Shown: piece after piece, positions 18,329 to 28,050 of the stretch
Position numbering within the stretch: position 1 is the stretch's first letter
Layout of the letters: each line of letters starts with the position of its first letter
Assembly (NCBI RefSeq): GCF_008801835.1
Contig: NZ_VZOW01000007.1
Span: forward strand, 1-64,000
Source of the DNA: Cupriavidus pauculus
GTDB lineage: Bacteria > Pseudomonadota > Gammaproteobacteria > Burkholderiales > Burkholderiaceae
DNA length: 64,000 nucleotides
Direction of reading: 5' to 3'
The notes under the pieces: generated by a model
What the model saw: only the letters and a program-made list of their open reading frames with translations
Told to the model about the DNA's origin: nothing
Databases searched by the model: none
Made by a program: the position numbers and the translations under genes

Positions 18329-19126
18329 ATGAACGAATACACCCTTATCCAGCTGGCGCAGCGCGACGGCATCGCCGTGCTGACGCTCAATCGCCCGGAC
18401 AAGCGCAACGCCATCAGCGACGACATGCGCACCGAACTGATCGATGCACTGCAACGCGTCGCGGCCGACCGCAGCGTGCGCGCACTGGTGCTGACCGGCA
18501 GCGGCAAGGGCTTCTGCGCGGGCGGCGACGTTGCCGGCATGCAGCGACGCATGGACGCGCCGCCGGGCGAGGTCGGCTTCAATGGCTGGACGCGCCAGCA
18601 GCGCGTGCATCATTCCGTGGCACTGCTGCACGACATGCCCAAGCCCGTGATCGCCGCCGTCAATGGTGGGGCCAACGGCCTGGGCGCGGATCTGGCCATG
18701 GCCTGCGATCTCGTCATCGCCGCGCCCGTGGCCAGCTTTGCGTGGTCGTACATTCATCGCGGCCTGATTCCAGACGGCGGCGGCATGTACTTCCTGCCGC
18801 GCCGCGTCGGCCTGGCGCAGGCCAAACAACTGATCTTCAGCGGCCGCAAGGTGGAGGCCGCCGAGGCGCTGCAACTGGGCATCGTCGATCGCCTCAGCGC
18901 CTCGGGCGATTCGCTCGTCGATGAGGCCGTGGCTTGGGCGGCCGAGATGGCGCACGGATCGGCAACGGCGCTGGCGCTGGGCAAGTCGATCCTGAACCAG
19001 ACGTTCGAACTGACGGCCGACCAGGTCTTTGCGCAGGGCAGTCAGGCGCAGGGCATCTGCTACACCAGCAGTGCGCATCGTGAATCGGTCCAGGCCTTCC
19101 TGGCCCGCTCCGCCAACAAGGATTGA
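18329..19126 (+). CDS. enoyl-CoA hydratase/isomerase family protein
   Basis: A 265-residue crotonase-fold enzyme acting on acyl-CoA esters in the cytoplasm. The CoA-binding and oxyanion-hole segments are FCAGGDVAGM (about residues 64-73) and NGGANGLGADLAMACD (about 113-128). The acid position after the second segment is GLIPDGGG, with Asp in place of the Glu used by classical hydratases, as in many PaaG/isomerase-like members. It is followed after 5 bp by the acyl-CoA synthetase gene, so the two are translationally close. Confidence 0.88.
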   Translation: MNEYTLIQLAQRDGIAVLTLNRPDKRNAISDDMRTELIDALQRVAADRSVRALVLTGSGKGFCAGGDVAGMQRRMDAPPGEVGFNGWTRQQRVHHSVALLHDMPKPVIAAVNGGANGLGADLAMACDLVIAAPVASFAWSYIHRGLIPDGGGMYFLPRRVGLAQAKQLIFSGRKVEAAEALQLGIVDRLSASGDSLVDEAVAWAAEMAHGSATALALGKSILNQTFELTADQVFAQGSQAQGICYTSSAHRESVQAFLARSANKD

Positions 19127-19131
19127 CGATC

Positions 19132-21234
19132 ATGGCCGCACAGTTTTCCGCTGACGCCATCGCCCGGCTGGTCAAGCCGCGCAGCGTGGCCGTGATCGGC
19201 GCATCGGCCGATCCCTCCAAGACCGCGGGCCGGCCCGTCGCCTATCTCACGCGCCATGGCTTTACCGGCGAGATCTATCCCGTCAACCCGCGGGTCGATG
19301 CGATCGGCGGCATCCGCTGCTATCCCGATATCGGCTCGCTGCCCGCGGTGCCCGATGTCGGCATCGTGCTGCTGGGCGCCGAACGTGCGCATCAGGCGGT
19401 GCGTGAACTGGCGGCGCGCGGCACCGGTGCGGCCATCGTGCTGGCCAGCGGCTATACGGAAACTGGCGATGCGGGCGCGCGCCGTCAGGCCGAGCTGGTC
19501 GAAGCGGCCGGCGATATGCGGCTGTTGGGACCCAACACGATCGGGCTGGTCAACCTGACCGACAACATTCCGCTGTCGGCCAGCGGTGCGCTCGCCATGG
19601 ACCATTTTCCGGCGGGCAGCATCGGCGTGGTATCGCAGAGTGGCGGCATCCTCGGCGCGCTGCTGTCGCGCGCGGCGGCGCGCGGCATCGGATTGTCGAA
19701 GCTGATTTCCACCAGCAACGAGGCAGATCTGGAGCTGGCAGATTTCATCGATTATCTGGCCGACGACGCTGCCACGCGCGTGATCGCGCTGTATGTGGAA
19801 AGCGTGCGCAACGTCGAGCGCTTTCGCGCCGCGGCGCTGAAGGCTGCCGCCGCCGGCAAGCCGGTGGTCGCGTTCAAGATCGGCCGCTCCGAGGCTGGCG
19901 CACGCGCGGCGGTGTCGCACACCGGCGCGATGGCCGGCGCGGATCGCATGTATGACGCGCTATTCAGGCAGGTGGGCGTGATCCGCGCACAGACCTTCTC
20001 GGACCTGATCGACATTCCCGCCGCGCTGGCCACAGGCCGCGTGCTGCACGGCAAGCGCATTGCGGTGCTGACCTCCACCGGCGGCGCCGGGACGCTGGTG
20101 TCGGATAGCCTTGGCGTGTCCGGCTTCGAGACGCCCGCGCCCGACGCTCAGACTGCCGAGCGCCTGCGCGCGCTGCAGAACGGCGATCACGCCGCGCTGG
20201 ACCGCAATCCGATCGACGTCACGCTGGCCGGACTGCAGCCCGCACTGCTGCGCGGCGCGATACGCACACTGCTGGCGAGCCCCGGCTATGACGCGGTGAC
20301 GATCATCGTCGGCTCATCGGGACTCGCCATGCCGGACCTGATGGCCGACGCCATCAACGATTGCCTGCCCGAAACCGACAAGCCCGTGCTGGCCTATGTC
20401 AGCCCGCACGCACCGCAGGTTGCCGCAGTGCTGAACCAGCGCGGCGTTCCCGCGTTCAGCGCGCCGGAAAGCTGCGCGGTGGCCTTCGCTGCGATGCTGG
20501 CGGCCGGCAAGCCGTGCGTGTCGGCGGGCGATGCCGCGCCGTTGCCCACAGAGATTGGCGACCTGCCCAATGGCGCGCTCGACGAGCATGCCGCCAAGCA
20601 GTTGTTTGCGCGCTTCGGCGTGCCCGGCGTGCGCGAGACGGTGGTCGAGAACGAAGCGGCAGCCATCGACGCCGCGCGCGTGCTGGGCGACCGCGTGGTG
20701 CTGAAAATGCTGTCCGCATCGATCACGCACAAGAGCGACGTCGGCGGCGTGGCCGTCAACATTGCGCCGGAAGACATCGGCGCGCGGCTGGCCGCGATGC
20801 GGGACACCGTGCGGCGGCACACGGGCCAGGCGCCGGATCGCTTCCTTGTGCAGGAGATGATCGGCAACGGCGTCGAACTGATCCTCGGCACGCACCGCGA
20901 TGCGCTGGGGACGGCCATTCTGTTGGGGATGGGCGGCGTCACGGCCGAATTGTTCCAGGACACCGCACTGCGGCTGCTGCCCGAATCGGGCGCGCTGACG
21001 CGGGCCGAGGCGCTGTCGATGGTCTGGGAACTGAAGACGTGGCCGCTGCTCGACGGCTATCGCGGACGTCCCAAGGCCGACGTCGATGCGCTGGTCGATG
21101 CTATCGTGGCGTTTTCGCAGATGGCGGCCGTTCTGGGGCCGCGTCTGGTGGAGGCCGAGATCAACCCGATCTTCGTGCTGCCCGCGGGCCAGGGGGTGCG
21201 TGCGGCGGACGGCGTGGCGGTGCTTGGTCCATGA
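19132..21234 (+). CDS. NDP-forming acyl-CoA synthetase (acetate--CoA ligase family)
   Basis: A protein of about 700 residues with fused subunits of an NDP-forming acyl-CoA synthetase. Domains in order: CoA-binding Rossmann domain (about 10-130, VAVIGASADPSKTAGRPV), succinyl-CoA-ligase-like domains (140-290 and 295-450) with the catalytic phosphohistidine in VSHTGAMAGAD (about 263), and a C-terminal ATP-grasp domain (480-700, VVLKMLSASITHKSDVGGV). It charges an acid with CoA using ATP, feeding the enoyl-CoA hydratase encoded just before. A TTG at 19123 overlapping the previous stop is an alternative start. Confidence 0.9.
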   Translation: MAAQFSADAIARLVKPRSVAVIGASADPSKTAGRPVAYLTRHGFTGEIYPVNPRVDAIGGIRCYPDIGSLPAVPDVGIVLLGAERAHQAVRELAARGTGAAIVLASGYTETGDAGARRQAELVEAAGDMRLLGPNTIGLVNLTDNIPLSASGALAMDHFPAGSIGVVSQSGGILGALLSRAAARGIGLSKLISTSNEADLELADFIDYLADDAATRVIALYVESVRNVERFRAAALKAAAAGKPVVAFKIGRSEAGARAAVSHTGAMAGADRMYDALFRQVGVIRAQTFSDLIDIPAALATGRVLHGKRIAVLTSTGGAGTLVSDSLGVSGFETPAPDAQTAERLRALQNGDHAALDRNPIDVTLAGLQPALLRGAIRTLLASPGYDAVTIIVGSSGLAMPDLMADAINDCLPETDKPVLAYVSPHAPQVAAVLNQRGVPAFSAPESCAVAFAAMLAAGKPCVSAGDAAPLPTEIGDLPNGALDEHAAKQLFARFGVPGVRETVVENEAAAIDAARVLGDRVVLKMLSASITHKSDVGGVAVNIAPEDIGARLAAMRDTVRRHTGQAPDRFLVQEMIGNGVELILGTHRDALGTAILLGMGGVTAELFQDTALRLLPESGALTRAEALSMVWELKTWPLLDGYRGRPKADVDALVDAIVAFSQMAAVLGPRLVEAEINPIFVLPAGQGVRAADGVAVLGP

Positions 21235-21259
21235 CAGCATGCAAAGGGGAGTGCCCGGG

Positions 21260-22237
21260 ATGACGCAATCAGCGGCCCGCAACACGCGAACGGTCGAAAT
21301 GCAGGATCGTCAGGATCGTCAGGATCATCGTAGTCATCAGGATCGAGAGGATGCGCTGCACGATGTGCGCGATGCTGCGGCATTCGTGCATGACCTCGCG
21401 CAGCAGGCGCGCGTCCACATCACCGATTCGGGCGGCAGCCGCGTGGTGTGGCGTCGCTTCGGCGCCGGGCCGCATGTGCTGCTGGTGCACGGCGGCCATG
21501 GCAGTTGGCTGCACTGGGTGCGCAACGTCGCGGCGCTGTCTGCGCGGCACACGGTCTGGGTGCCGGACCTGCCCGGCTTCGGCGCATCCGGAAATCCTGG
21601 CGATGGCGCGCTGCAGACGCTGGTCGACACCATCGTGGCCGGGTTTGCGCAATTGCCGGTGGATGGTCCCGTCGACGTGATCGGGTTTTCATTCGGCGGT
21701 CTGATCTCGTCGCATCTGGCGCGCGCATTGCCGTCGGTGCGCGCACTGGCGTTGCTGGGCCCGGGCGGCCACGGCGGCGTGCGCCGGCAGACCATCGATC
21801 TGCTCGACTGGCGGCGCGCACCCGACGCGGCGGCGCTCGCGGAGACGATGCGTCACAACATCGGCGCGTTCATGATCGCCGATCCGCACAAGATCGACGC
21901 CCTGGCCGTGCTGGCCTATACCGAGTCATGCCGGCACACACGCTTCCGCAGCAAGCACATTTCGCGCGCCGGCGGGCTGGCGCAGGCGCTTGACTTGCTC
22001 GATGCGCACGATGGGCGTGAACAAGAGCCCATGCCGATTCTGATCGCCTACGGCGAGCACGATGTCACGGCCGATCCCGCCGCGGTGTTGGCGGCGTTCG
22101 TGGACGGCCGTCCACACCGGCATGGCGCGATCCTCGCAGGCGCGGGCCATTGGGTCCAGTACGAAGCGCATGACGCAGTGAACGCGCTGCTGTGTGACTG
22201 GCTGGCGCGCGACGCGGCAAGCCGTGGACGCCAGTGA
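21260..22237 (+). CDS. alpha/beta hydrolase with repetitive N-terminal extension
   Basis: A protein of about 325 residues. After an unusual N-terminal tail made of Gln-Asp-Arg/His repeats (residues about 13-32), a normal alpha/beta hydrolase fold follows: oxyanion HGGHGSWLHW, nucleophile elbow GFSFGG, acid in AYGEHDVT and His in AGHWVQYEA. The ATG at 21260 follows GGGGAG. It may hydrolyse a CoA thioester or ester made by the preceding enzymes. The stop overlaps the start of the IclR gene. Confidence 0.85.
   Translation: MTQSAARNTRTVEMQDRQDRQDHRSHQDREDALHDVRDAAAFVHDLAQQARVHITDSGGSRVVWRRFGAGPHVLLVHGGHGSWLHWVRNVAALSARHTVWVPDLPGFGASGNPGDGALQTLVDTIVAGFAQLPVDGPVDVIGFSFGGLISSHLARALPSVRALALLGPGGHGGVRRQTIDLLDWRRAPDAAALAETMRHNIGAFMIADPHKIDALAVLAYTESCRHTRFRSKHISRAGGLAQALDLLDAHDGREQEPMPILIAYGEHDVTADPAAVLAAFVDGRPHRHGAILAGAGHWVQYEAHDAVNALLCDWLARDAASRGRQ
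21302..21346 (+). repeat. 9-bp tandem repeat in the hydrolase N-terminus
   Basis: Five 9-bp units in a row follow the pattern CAGGATCGT, CAGGATCGT, CAGGATCAT, CGTAGTCAT, CAGGATCGA. They encode a low-complexity Gln-Asp-Arg/His run. The unit is a multiple of three, so copy-number change would lengthen or shorten the protein without shifting the frame. Confidence 0.85.
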
Positions 22238-23030
22238 TGCACAACGCCGGGCGCGCGGTCGCCCGGCAAACGCGCAGGCCAATCGATCGCTCGAACGCGG
22301 GCTCGAAATCCTGCGCGCGTTTCGGCCCGGGTCGGAAGTGCTGGGCAACGGCGAACTGGCCGAGCGCACCGGCCTGGCGCGCTCGACGGTCAGCCGCCTG
22401 ACGCAGAGTCTGGTCGACATGGGATTCCTGCAATACGACGCGGCGTTGCGCGCCTACCGGCTGGGCGTACCGGTGCTGAGCCTGGCGCACGCGATGCGCA
22501 GCGGATCGACGGTGCTGCAACAGGCCGCGCCGCTGATGCGCGAACTGGCGCAGCGTGAATATCTCAACGTGGGTTTGGCAATGGCCGACCGCGACGAGAT
22601 GGTCTATCTCGAATCGATCCGCTATGGCCGCAAGGTGTCGCTGCGCAGCGTGGTGGCGGGGCAGCGCGTGCCCATGGCGCTGACGTCGCTGGGGCGTGCG
22701 TGGCTGGCGGTCGCGCCCGAAGTCGAATATGCGGCGCGCATGGCCGACTTCGCGGCGCGCGCGGCGCATTGGCCCGCGCTGCAGCGCGAAATCGAGTCCG
22801 CAGTGGCGCACGTGCGCCGACACGGATGGTGCGCGGCCAGTTGGCAGCCCGAGGTGGTCGCCATCTCCACGCCGCTCGCACTGGACCACTATCCGGTGCA
22901 CGTCCTCAATGTGAGCCTGTCCACCCGCGCCGCCGCCGGCGACGTAGCGCGCGAACTTGCACCCCGGCTGATGCGCCTGGCCAGCGACATCCGCGACGCC
23001 GTACAGACTGCGCAGTCCGAGCCGCTGTGA
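22224..23030 (+). CDS. IclR family transcriptional regulator
   Basis: A regulator of about 268 residues. The N-terminal winged helix is visible at RSLERGLEILRAF, ELAERTGLARSTVSRLTQSL and FLQYD...YRLG. The C-terminal GAF-like effector domain includes MVYLESIRYG and SLGRAWLA. GTG at 22224 gives a 14-bp overlap with the hydrolase gene; an upstream GTG at 22194 is also in frame but lengthens the protein with unconserved residues. It probably controls the Bug/hydratase/synthetase/hydrolase run. Confidence 0.88.
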   Translation: MDASDAQRRARGRPANAQANRSLERGLEILRAFRPGSEVLGNGELAERTGLARSTVSRLTQSLVDMGFLQYDAALRAYRLGVPVLSLAHAMRSGSTVLQQAAPLMRELAQREYLNVGLAMADRDEMVYLESIRYGRKVSLRSVVAGQRVPMALTSLGRAWLAVAPEVEYAARMADFAARAAHWPALQREIESAVAHVRRHGWCAASWQPEVVAISTPLALDHYPVHVLNVSLSTRAAAGDVARELAPRLMRLASDIRDAVQTAQSEPL

Positions 23031-23203
23031 TCTTACGGCGACCATTGCCACTAAACGGCACACGGTAAAAATCGCTCCCCATCGTCAGATGTACGCGCGC
23101 TTGCTGCATGAAAGAGCTGGCCGCGGCGCTACAGGCGCCACATCAAGTGGGCACGGACGATGCGTCGCTTGCGTCTTTCCGGACTATTTCGAGGACAGCA
23201 ATC

Positions 23204-23758
23204 ATGGGCGACAAAACACTGGACGGCCTCAACGTGGCCATTCTCGTCACTGACGGATTCGAGCAGTCGGAATTGCAGGAGCCACGCCGTGCGCTCGATG
23301 AAGCTGGCGCACACACGCGTGTGGTGGCGCCGAAGGACGGCGAGGTGAAGGGCTGGAAGTTGAAAGACTGGGGCGATACCGTGGCAGTGGATGTCAAGCT
23401 GGACGCAGCACGCGCCGAGGATTTCGATGCGCTGCTGCTGCCTGGCGGCGTGATCAACCCGGACTCGCTGCGCATGCAGCCGGCCGCCGTGGCGTTCGTA
23501 AAGGCCTTTGCCGAGGCCGGCAAGCCCATCGCGGCGATCTGCCATGGACCGTGGACGCTGATCGACGCAGGCGCCGTGAAGGGCCGCAGGATGACGTCGT
23601 GGCCGTCGCTGAAGACTGATCTCTCCAACGCTGGCGCGCAATGGGTCGATCAGGAAGCGGTGGTCGACGGCAATCTTGTAACGAGCCGCAAGCCGGACGA
23701 TATCCCGGCCTTCAATCGCGCAGCGATCGAATTGTTCGCGCGCGCACGCCGGCAGTGA
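23204..23758 (+). CDS. DJ-1/PfpI family type 1 glutamine amidotransferase-like protein
   Basis: A 184-residue protein starting at ATG 23204 after GAGGACAG. It has the PfpI/YhbO layout: VAILVTDGFEQSELQEP at the start, LLLPGGVINPD in the middle, and the nucleophile elbow AAICHGPWTLIDAG with Cys followed by His. PfpI/DJ-1 members act as deglycases, stress proteins or proteases; the precise activity is debated. It is monocistronic here. Confidence 0.9.
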   Translation: MGDKTLDGLNVAILVTDGFEQSELQEPRRALDEAGAHTRVVAPKDGEVKGWKLKDWGDTVAVDVKLDAARAEDFDALLLPGGVINPDSLRMQPAAVAFVKAFAEAGKPIAAICHGPWTLIDAGAVKGRRMTSWPSLKTDLSNAGAQWVDQEAVVDGNLVTSRKPDDIPAFNRAAIELFARARRQ

Positions 23759-24052
23759 CGCGGCGGCGCGCCGGCGCCCCGCATGTAAATGCCCTGACAC
23801 CGTTCCCGTGCCTGGCCCTCTTGTGTGTAAGGCGCCCGCGACGGACGGTGGGGAGCAACACGCTATCGACTGTCCGCCCTACAGGCACGCAATTTGCCAC
23901 CTTCCTCTCCATGCCGCGTGACGCCGGTGTCATGCGCTTCCTCCAACCTCAATTTCCGCCGTGGCATGCCGATAACACAGACTGCCGGGACCCCGCGAGG
24001 TGTGCCGTGTAAGCATTACAAAATCGAAATATCAGAACTAGAAAGCCTTGCA
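23759..24052. other. intergenic region before the GGDEF-EAL gene
   Basis: About 290 bp with no convincing gene. The open frame of the downstream protein extends into it, but the encoded residues have no family counterpart. No clear promoter or terminator was found. Confidence 0.35.
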
Positions 24053-26584
24053 ATGGTGACAAAGTCGCCAGACCACATGAAAGATCGGAGACAGGAGCGC
24101 GCGCCGTTGTCCCGCGCGGCGCTGGAGCAGGTGTTGCGGCAATTCCCCGAACCGCTGCTGGTGAAGAACCGGCGCGGTGTGTGGATGTTCGTGAATCCGG
24201 CGATGTGCCGGCTGATGCGGCGGCCGGCCGAAGCGTTGCTCGGCCGCGCCGACGCGGAGCTGTTCAGCGCCGAGCGCGCCGCCGCGTATCGCGCGGTACA
24301 TGACCGCGTGATCGACGGCGGCGTGCAGGCGGACGAGACCGAGGTGTTCCAGATCGAGGACGGCGACGAACGGATCCTGCGCACCCGCAAGCGCCTGGTC
24401 GCGATGCCGGGCGCCGACGAGCCGCTGCTGCTGGTCTGGATCACCGACATTACTGACGCGCATCGCATCGAGCGCGCGCTATCGGAAAGCGAGGCGCACT
24501 ATCGCTGCGCGGTGGAATTGAGCCCCGAGGTGCCGTGGACGGCCGATGCCGCCGGCCGGGTGTCCGAAGCGGGGCCGCGCTGGTCCGAACTGACCGGCCT
24601 GCCCGTCAGCGAGGCGCTTGGCGACGGCTGGGCGCGCTGCGTGCACGCCGATGATCTGCCGCGCGTGCGAGAGACTTGGGCCGATTGCGTCGCCACGCAT
24701 CGAGCACTGGACGAGGAATACCGCCTGAGGCTGCACGATGGGTCGTACCGCTGGGTCCGCGTGCGGGCCGCGGCGCGCATCGACGACTATGGCAACGTTA
24801 TCCGCTGGTACGGCACGCTCGAGGACGTGGACGACCGCAAATCGGCCAGCATGGCGAGCGAGGCGCTGGCCGCGCGGTTGTCCGCCGTGCTGGAGAGCAC
24901 CACCGACAGCGTGGTCCAGCTCGACCATGCATGGCGACTGACCTATTTCAACGGCAATGCCGAGCGGGCGATGGCGGGACGCCAGCCCGCGCTCGGGCGC
25001 TCGATCTGGGACATCTTTCCGGAGGAGCGACAGGGCGTGATCGCCGAGCAGTACCTGACCGCGGTGACCACGCGCCAGCCAGTCGTGTTCGAGCACCATG
25101 TCCAGGCGCTACAGGCATGGTACGAGGTGCATGCGTATCCGACAGCCGAGGGCCTCTCGGTGTTCTTCCGCGATATTTCGGAACGCAAGCTCGCCGAGCA
25201 GCAGTTGCTTGCCAACCAGGCGGCGCTCACGCATATGGCGCGCCACGATCCGCTGACCGGTATTGCCAACCGCCTGCTGTGCCGTGAGCGGATCGGGCAC
25301 ACCATCGCGGCGACGACGCCGGGGTCGCTCTCCGCGCTGCTGTACATCGACCTCGACGGCTTCAAGGGCGTCAACGATACGTTTGGCCATTACGCTGGCG
25401 ATCTCGTGCTGCAGCAGGTTGCGAGGCGGCTGCTGGAATGCGTGCCTGACGCCGATGCCGTGGCGCGGATCGGCGGCGACGAATTCGTGGTGATCCAGGA
25501 GCGCATCGATGGCCGGCATGAGGTGGAAGCGCTCGCGCAGCGCCTGGTCGCGCAACTGTCACGCCCGTTCCAGCTAGACGGCGAGCCCGTGACGCTGGGC
25601 GGCAGCATCGGCATCGCGCTGATTCCCGATGACGCTCAAAACGCCGATGATCTGCTGCAGGCCGCCGACATGGCGCTCTATCAGGCCAAGGCCGAAGGAC
25701 CGGGCACCTGGCGCTTCTTTTCCGCCGACGAGGGGGATCGCACCAAGGTGCGGCTGGAGCGCAAGCGCGCGCTGCATCAGGCGCTGGCGGCCCGCCAGTT
25801 GGAGTTGCACTACCAGCCGATCTACGACCTGCGCTCCGGCCAGTTGCGCAGTTTCGAAGCGCTGTTGCGCTGGCGGCATCCGGTGCACGGATTGATATCG
25901 CCGGCGGAATTCGTGCCGCTGGCCGAAGAGACCGGCCTGATCGTGCCGATGGGCGAGTGGGCGCTGAACGAGGCGTGCCGCCAACTGGCACGCTGGCCGT
26001 CGGGCATCTGCCTGGCCGTGAACCTGTCGCCGCTGCAGTTCCGCGGTCGCGCGCTGCTCGATACCGTGCGCCGCGCTGTCGACGATGCCGGCGTGGAAAT
26101 CTCGCGGCTGGAACTGGAAATCACCGAATCGGTACTGCTGCGCAACGACCGCGTCAATCTGGAACTGCTGCGCGAGTTGCGCGGCATGGGCGTTCGCATC
26201 GCCATGGACGACTTCGGCACCGGTTACTCGTCGCTGAGCTATCTGCGCAGCTTCCAGTTCGACAAGATCAAGCTGGACCGATCGTTCGTGTCGGACCTTG
26301 CCACCAGTGCTGAATCGCGCGCCATCCTGCACGCGGTGCGCAGCCTTGGCGCGGCCTTCCGCGTGCGCACCACAGCCGAAGGCATCGAGACGCCAGAGCA
26401 ACTGGCCGTGGTGCGCGAGGAAGGCTATGACGAAGGGCAGGGCTATCTGCTGGGCGTGCCGCAGTCGCCAGAAGAAGCGTTCGCGCTGGCGCATGGGGCC
26501 GCCAACTGCGTCGGCGCGAAGGCATCATGCGGCGGCAACGATCTGATCTGTAAGGTGGAGTGCTGCCCGGGACGCGTGTCGTAA
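24053..26584 (+). CDS. PAS-PAS-GGDEF-EAL cyclic-di-GMP signalling protein
   Basis: A protein of about 843 residues without a signal peptide or evident membrane segments. Domain order: N-terminal PAS (about 25-135, LLVKNRRGVWMFVNPAMCR), second PAS with PAC (150-260, the YRLRLHDGSYRWVRVR segment), third PAS (280-385), GGDEF (about 400-560, with intact GGDEF in RIGGDEFVVIQ) and EAL (about 585-830, with EALLRW and the DDFGTGYSSL loop). Both catalytic motifs look intact, so it could make and degrade cyclic-di-GMP. The start at 24053 is preferred over 23894 because upstream residues are atypical. Confidence 0.9.
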   Translation: MVTKSPDHMKDRRQERAPLSRAALEQVLRQFPEPLLVKNRRGVWMFVNPAMCRLMRRPAEALLGRADAELFSAERAAAYRAVHDRVIDGGVQADETEVFQIEDGDERILRTRKRLVAMPGADEPLLLVWITDITDAHRIERALSESEAHYRCAVELSPEVPWTADAAGRVSEAGPRWSELTGLPVSEALGDGWARCVHADDLPRVRETWADCVATHRALDEEYRLRLHDGSYRWVRVRAAARIDDYGNVIRWYGTLEDVDDRKSASMASEALAARLSAVLESTTDSVVQLDHAWRLTYFNGNAERAMAGRQPALGRSIWDIFPEERQGVIAEQYLTAVTTRQPVVFEHHVQALQAWYEVHAYPTAEGLSVFFRDISERKLAEQQLLANQAALTHMARHDPLTGIANRLLCRERIGHTIAATTPGSLSALLYIDLDGFKGVNDTFGHYAGDLVLQQVARRLLECVPDADAVARIGGDEFVVIQERIDGRHEVEALAQRLVAQLSRPFQLDGEPVTLGGSIGIALIPDDAQNADDLLQAADMALYQAKAEGPGTWRFFSADEGDRTKVRLERKRALHQALAARQLELHYQPIYDLRSGQLRSFEALLRWRHPVHGLISPAEFVPLAEETGLIVPMGEWALNEACRQLARWPSGICLAVNLSPLQFRGRALLDTVRRAVDDAGVEISRLELEITESVLLRNDRVNLELLRELRGMGVRIAMDDFGTGYSSLSYLRSFQFDKIKLDRSFVSDLATSAESRAILHAVRSLGAAFRVRTTAEGIETPEQLAVVREEGYDEGQGYLLGVPQSPEEAFALAHGAANCVGAKASCGGNDLICKVECCPGRVS

Positions 26585-26788
26585 CGTCCCGTTCCCGGGG
26601 GCGCCGATCTTCTCGTTCCGCTTGAAAATCATTCAACGGCCAGCCCACTTATCAATTCGGCGTCATCGACAGACAATGCGTCCACGGTTTGGCGCGGGGC
26701 AACTTGCCCCGCTGGCTACGCCGCGGCCCCAATACCTTGTCGGAGCGCTCGCTGTTCGAGCGGCAACGCGCGTTCGCCGGAGTGTCCC
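26585..26788. other. intergenic region
   Basis: About 200 bp without a gene. The sequence near 26720 reads GCCGCGGCCCC but no clean terminator hairpin with a T-tract was found. Confidence 0.3.
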
Positions 26789-27169
26789 ATGCATCTCGAT
26801 CACGTCACGCTGGTTACCGATGACATTGAAGCGATGCGGCGATTCTTCGTCGATATCGCCGGGCTGCACGTAGGCCCGCGGCCGCCGTTTGGCGTGGACG
26901 GGTACTGGCTGTATCTCGATGGGCGTGCGGTGCTTCACCTGATCCGCTCTGGCACGTCCGCGCGCCCTGGCAGCCCGACCCCGCGCATCGATCACTGCGC
27001 GTTTCGCGTCGAGGATCCTCAAGCGTGGCACGCGCTGATCGACCGCCTGCGCGCGGCGTCGATTCCATTTCAGAGCGCGGAAGTCCCGCTGACCGGAGAA
27101 CGTCAGATCTTCGTGACGCTCTCGCCCGCGGTGAGCGTCGAATTCGTCATCTCGGCGGCGCTCCGCTGA
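26789..27169 (+). CDS. VOC family (glyoxalase/bleomycin-resistance-type) protein
   Basis: A 126-residue single-unit vicinal oxygen chelate protein. It starts MHLDHVTLVTDDIEAMRRFF, with the metal-ligand His at the beta-strand end, continues with YWLYLDGRAVLHL and DHCAFRVED in the second half, and ends VSVEFVISA. Metal ligands of the family are usually His and Glu; His and Glu residues are present at the expected places (DHVT, DHCAF, VEF). Substrate unknown. Confidence 0.85.
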   Translation: MHLDHVTLVTDDIEAMRRFFVDIAGLHVGPRPPFGVDGYWLYLDGRAVLHLIRSGTSARPGSPTPRIDHCAFRVEDPQAWHALIDRLRAASIPFQSAEVPLTGERQIFVTLSPAVSVEFVISAALR

Positions 27170-27289
27170 GCGCGCGATTGTTAGTCGGCAAACGGCATCT
27201 GGCATCTGGAGCACAATCGGACGTTCCCGCCGGAACCGCGCGCCGCGGCGACATATGCGCCATTGCACATTCCTAAAAGGAGAAACAGC

Positions 27290-28009
27290 ATGACCATTCA
27301 GACATTCGAAGGGCAGACCGTGCTCGTCGTCGGAGGCAGTTCGGGGATCGGCGCGGCCGTCGCGCAGCAGTTTGTCGATGCCGGGGCAGCGGTCACGATC
27401 GCCTCGCGCAACGCGGCAAAGCTGACGTCGATCGCACAACAGATCGGCGGCGATGTGAAAACCGCGACGCTCGACTTCACCGTCGACGATGCGGTCACAG
27501 CGTTCTTTGCCGGAGCGCCCGCCTATGATCACGTCGTCGTGACGGCAGGCGAGACGGCAACCGGGCCGGTGCGCGGCTTGCCGCTCGGCGATGCCTACGC
27601 TGCGATGAACAGCAAGTTCTGGGGCGCCTACCGCGTGGCACGCGCCGCAAGCATTCGCGAAGGCGGATCGCTCACGCTGGTTTCGGGCTTCCTGAGCGTG
27701 CGTCCGAGCAAGTCGTCAGTGCTGCAAGGCGCCCTCAACGCCGCGCTCGAGGCGCTGGGACGCGGGCTGGCGCTGGAACTGTCGCCGGTGCGTGTGAACA
27801 CGGTTTCGCCGGGACTGATCGCCACGCCGCTGTGGTCGAAGCTGGACGCCGAGGCGCGCGACAAGATGTTCGAGGGCGCCGCAGCGCGTCTGCCCGCACG
27901 ACGCGTCGGCCAGGCGGAAGACGTCGCACGTGCCGTGCTGTATCTTGCGTCCACGCGGTATGCCACCGGATCGACGGTACTGGTCGACGGCGGCGGTGCG
28001 ATTGCCTAG
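27290..28009 (+). CDS. atypical short-chain dehydrogenase/reductase
   Basis: A 239-residue SDR-fold protein starting at ATG 27290 after AAAAGGAGAAA. The cofactor motif VVGGSSGIGAA is intact (GGxSGIG form). The usual catalytic YxxxK is missing: where Tyr and Lys should sit, the protein reads VRPSKSSVLQGALNAALEAL. The following VNTVSPGLIATPLW is normal. Such members are widespread and may be non-redox or use other residues. It is followed by the remnant of a LysR gene. Confidence 0.82.
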   Translation: MTIQTFEGQTVLVVGGSSGIGAAVAQQFVDAGAAVTIASRNAAKLTSIAQQIGGDVKTATLDFTVDDAVTAFFAGAPAYDHVVVTAGETATGPVRGLPLGDAYAAMNSKFWGAYRVARAASIREGGSLTLVSGFLSVRPSKSSVLQGALNAALEALGRGLALELSPVRVNTVSPGLIATPLWSKLDAEARDKMFEGAAARLPARRVGQAEDVARAVLYLASTRYATGSTVLVDGGGAIA

Positions 28010-28050
28010 CCATCGATAAAACGTACGCCAATCACGGGGAGCAGCAGCGC

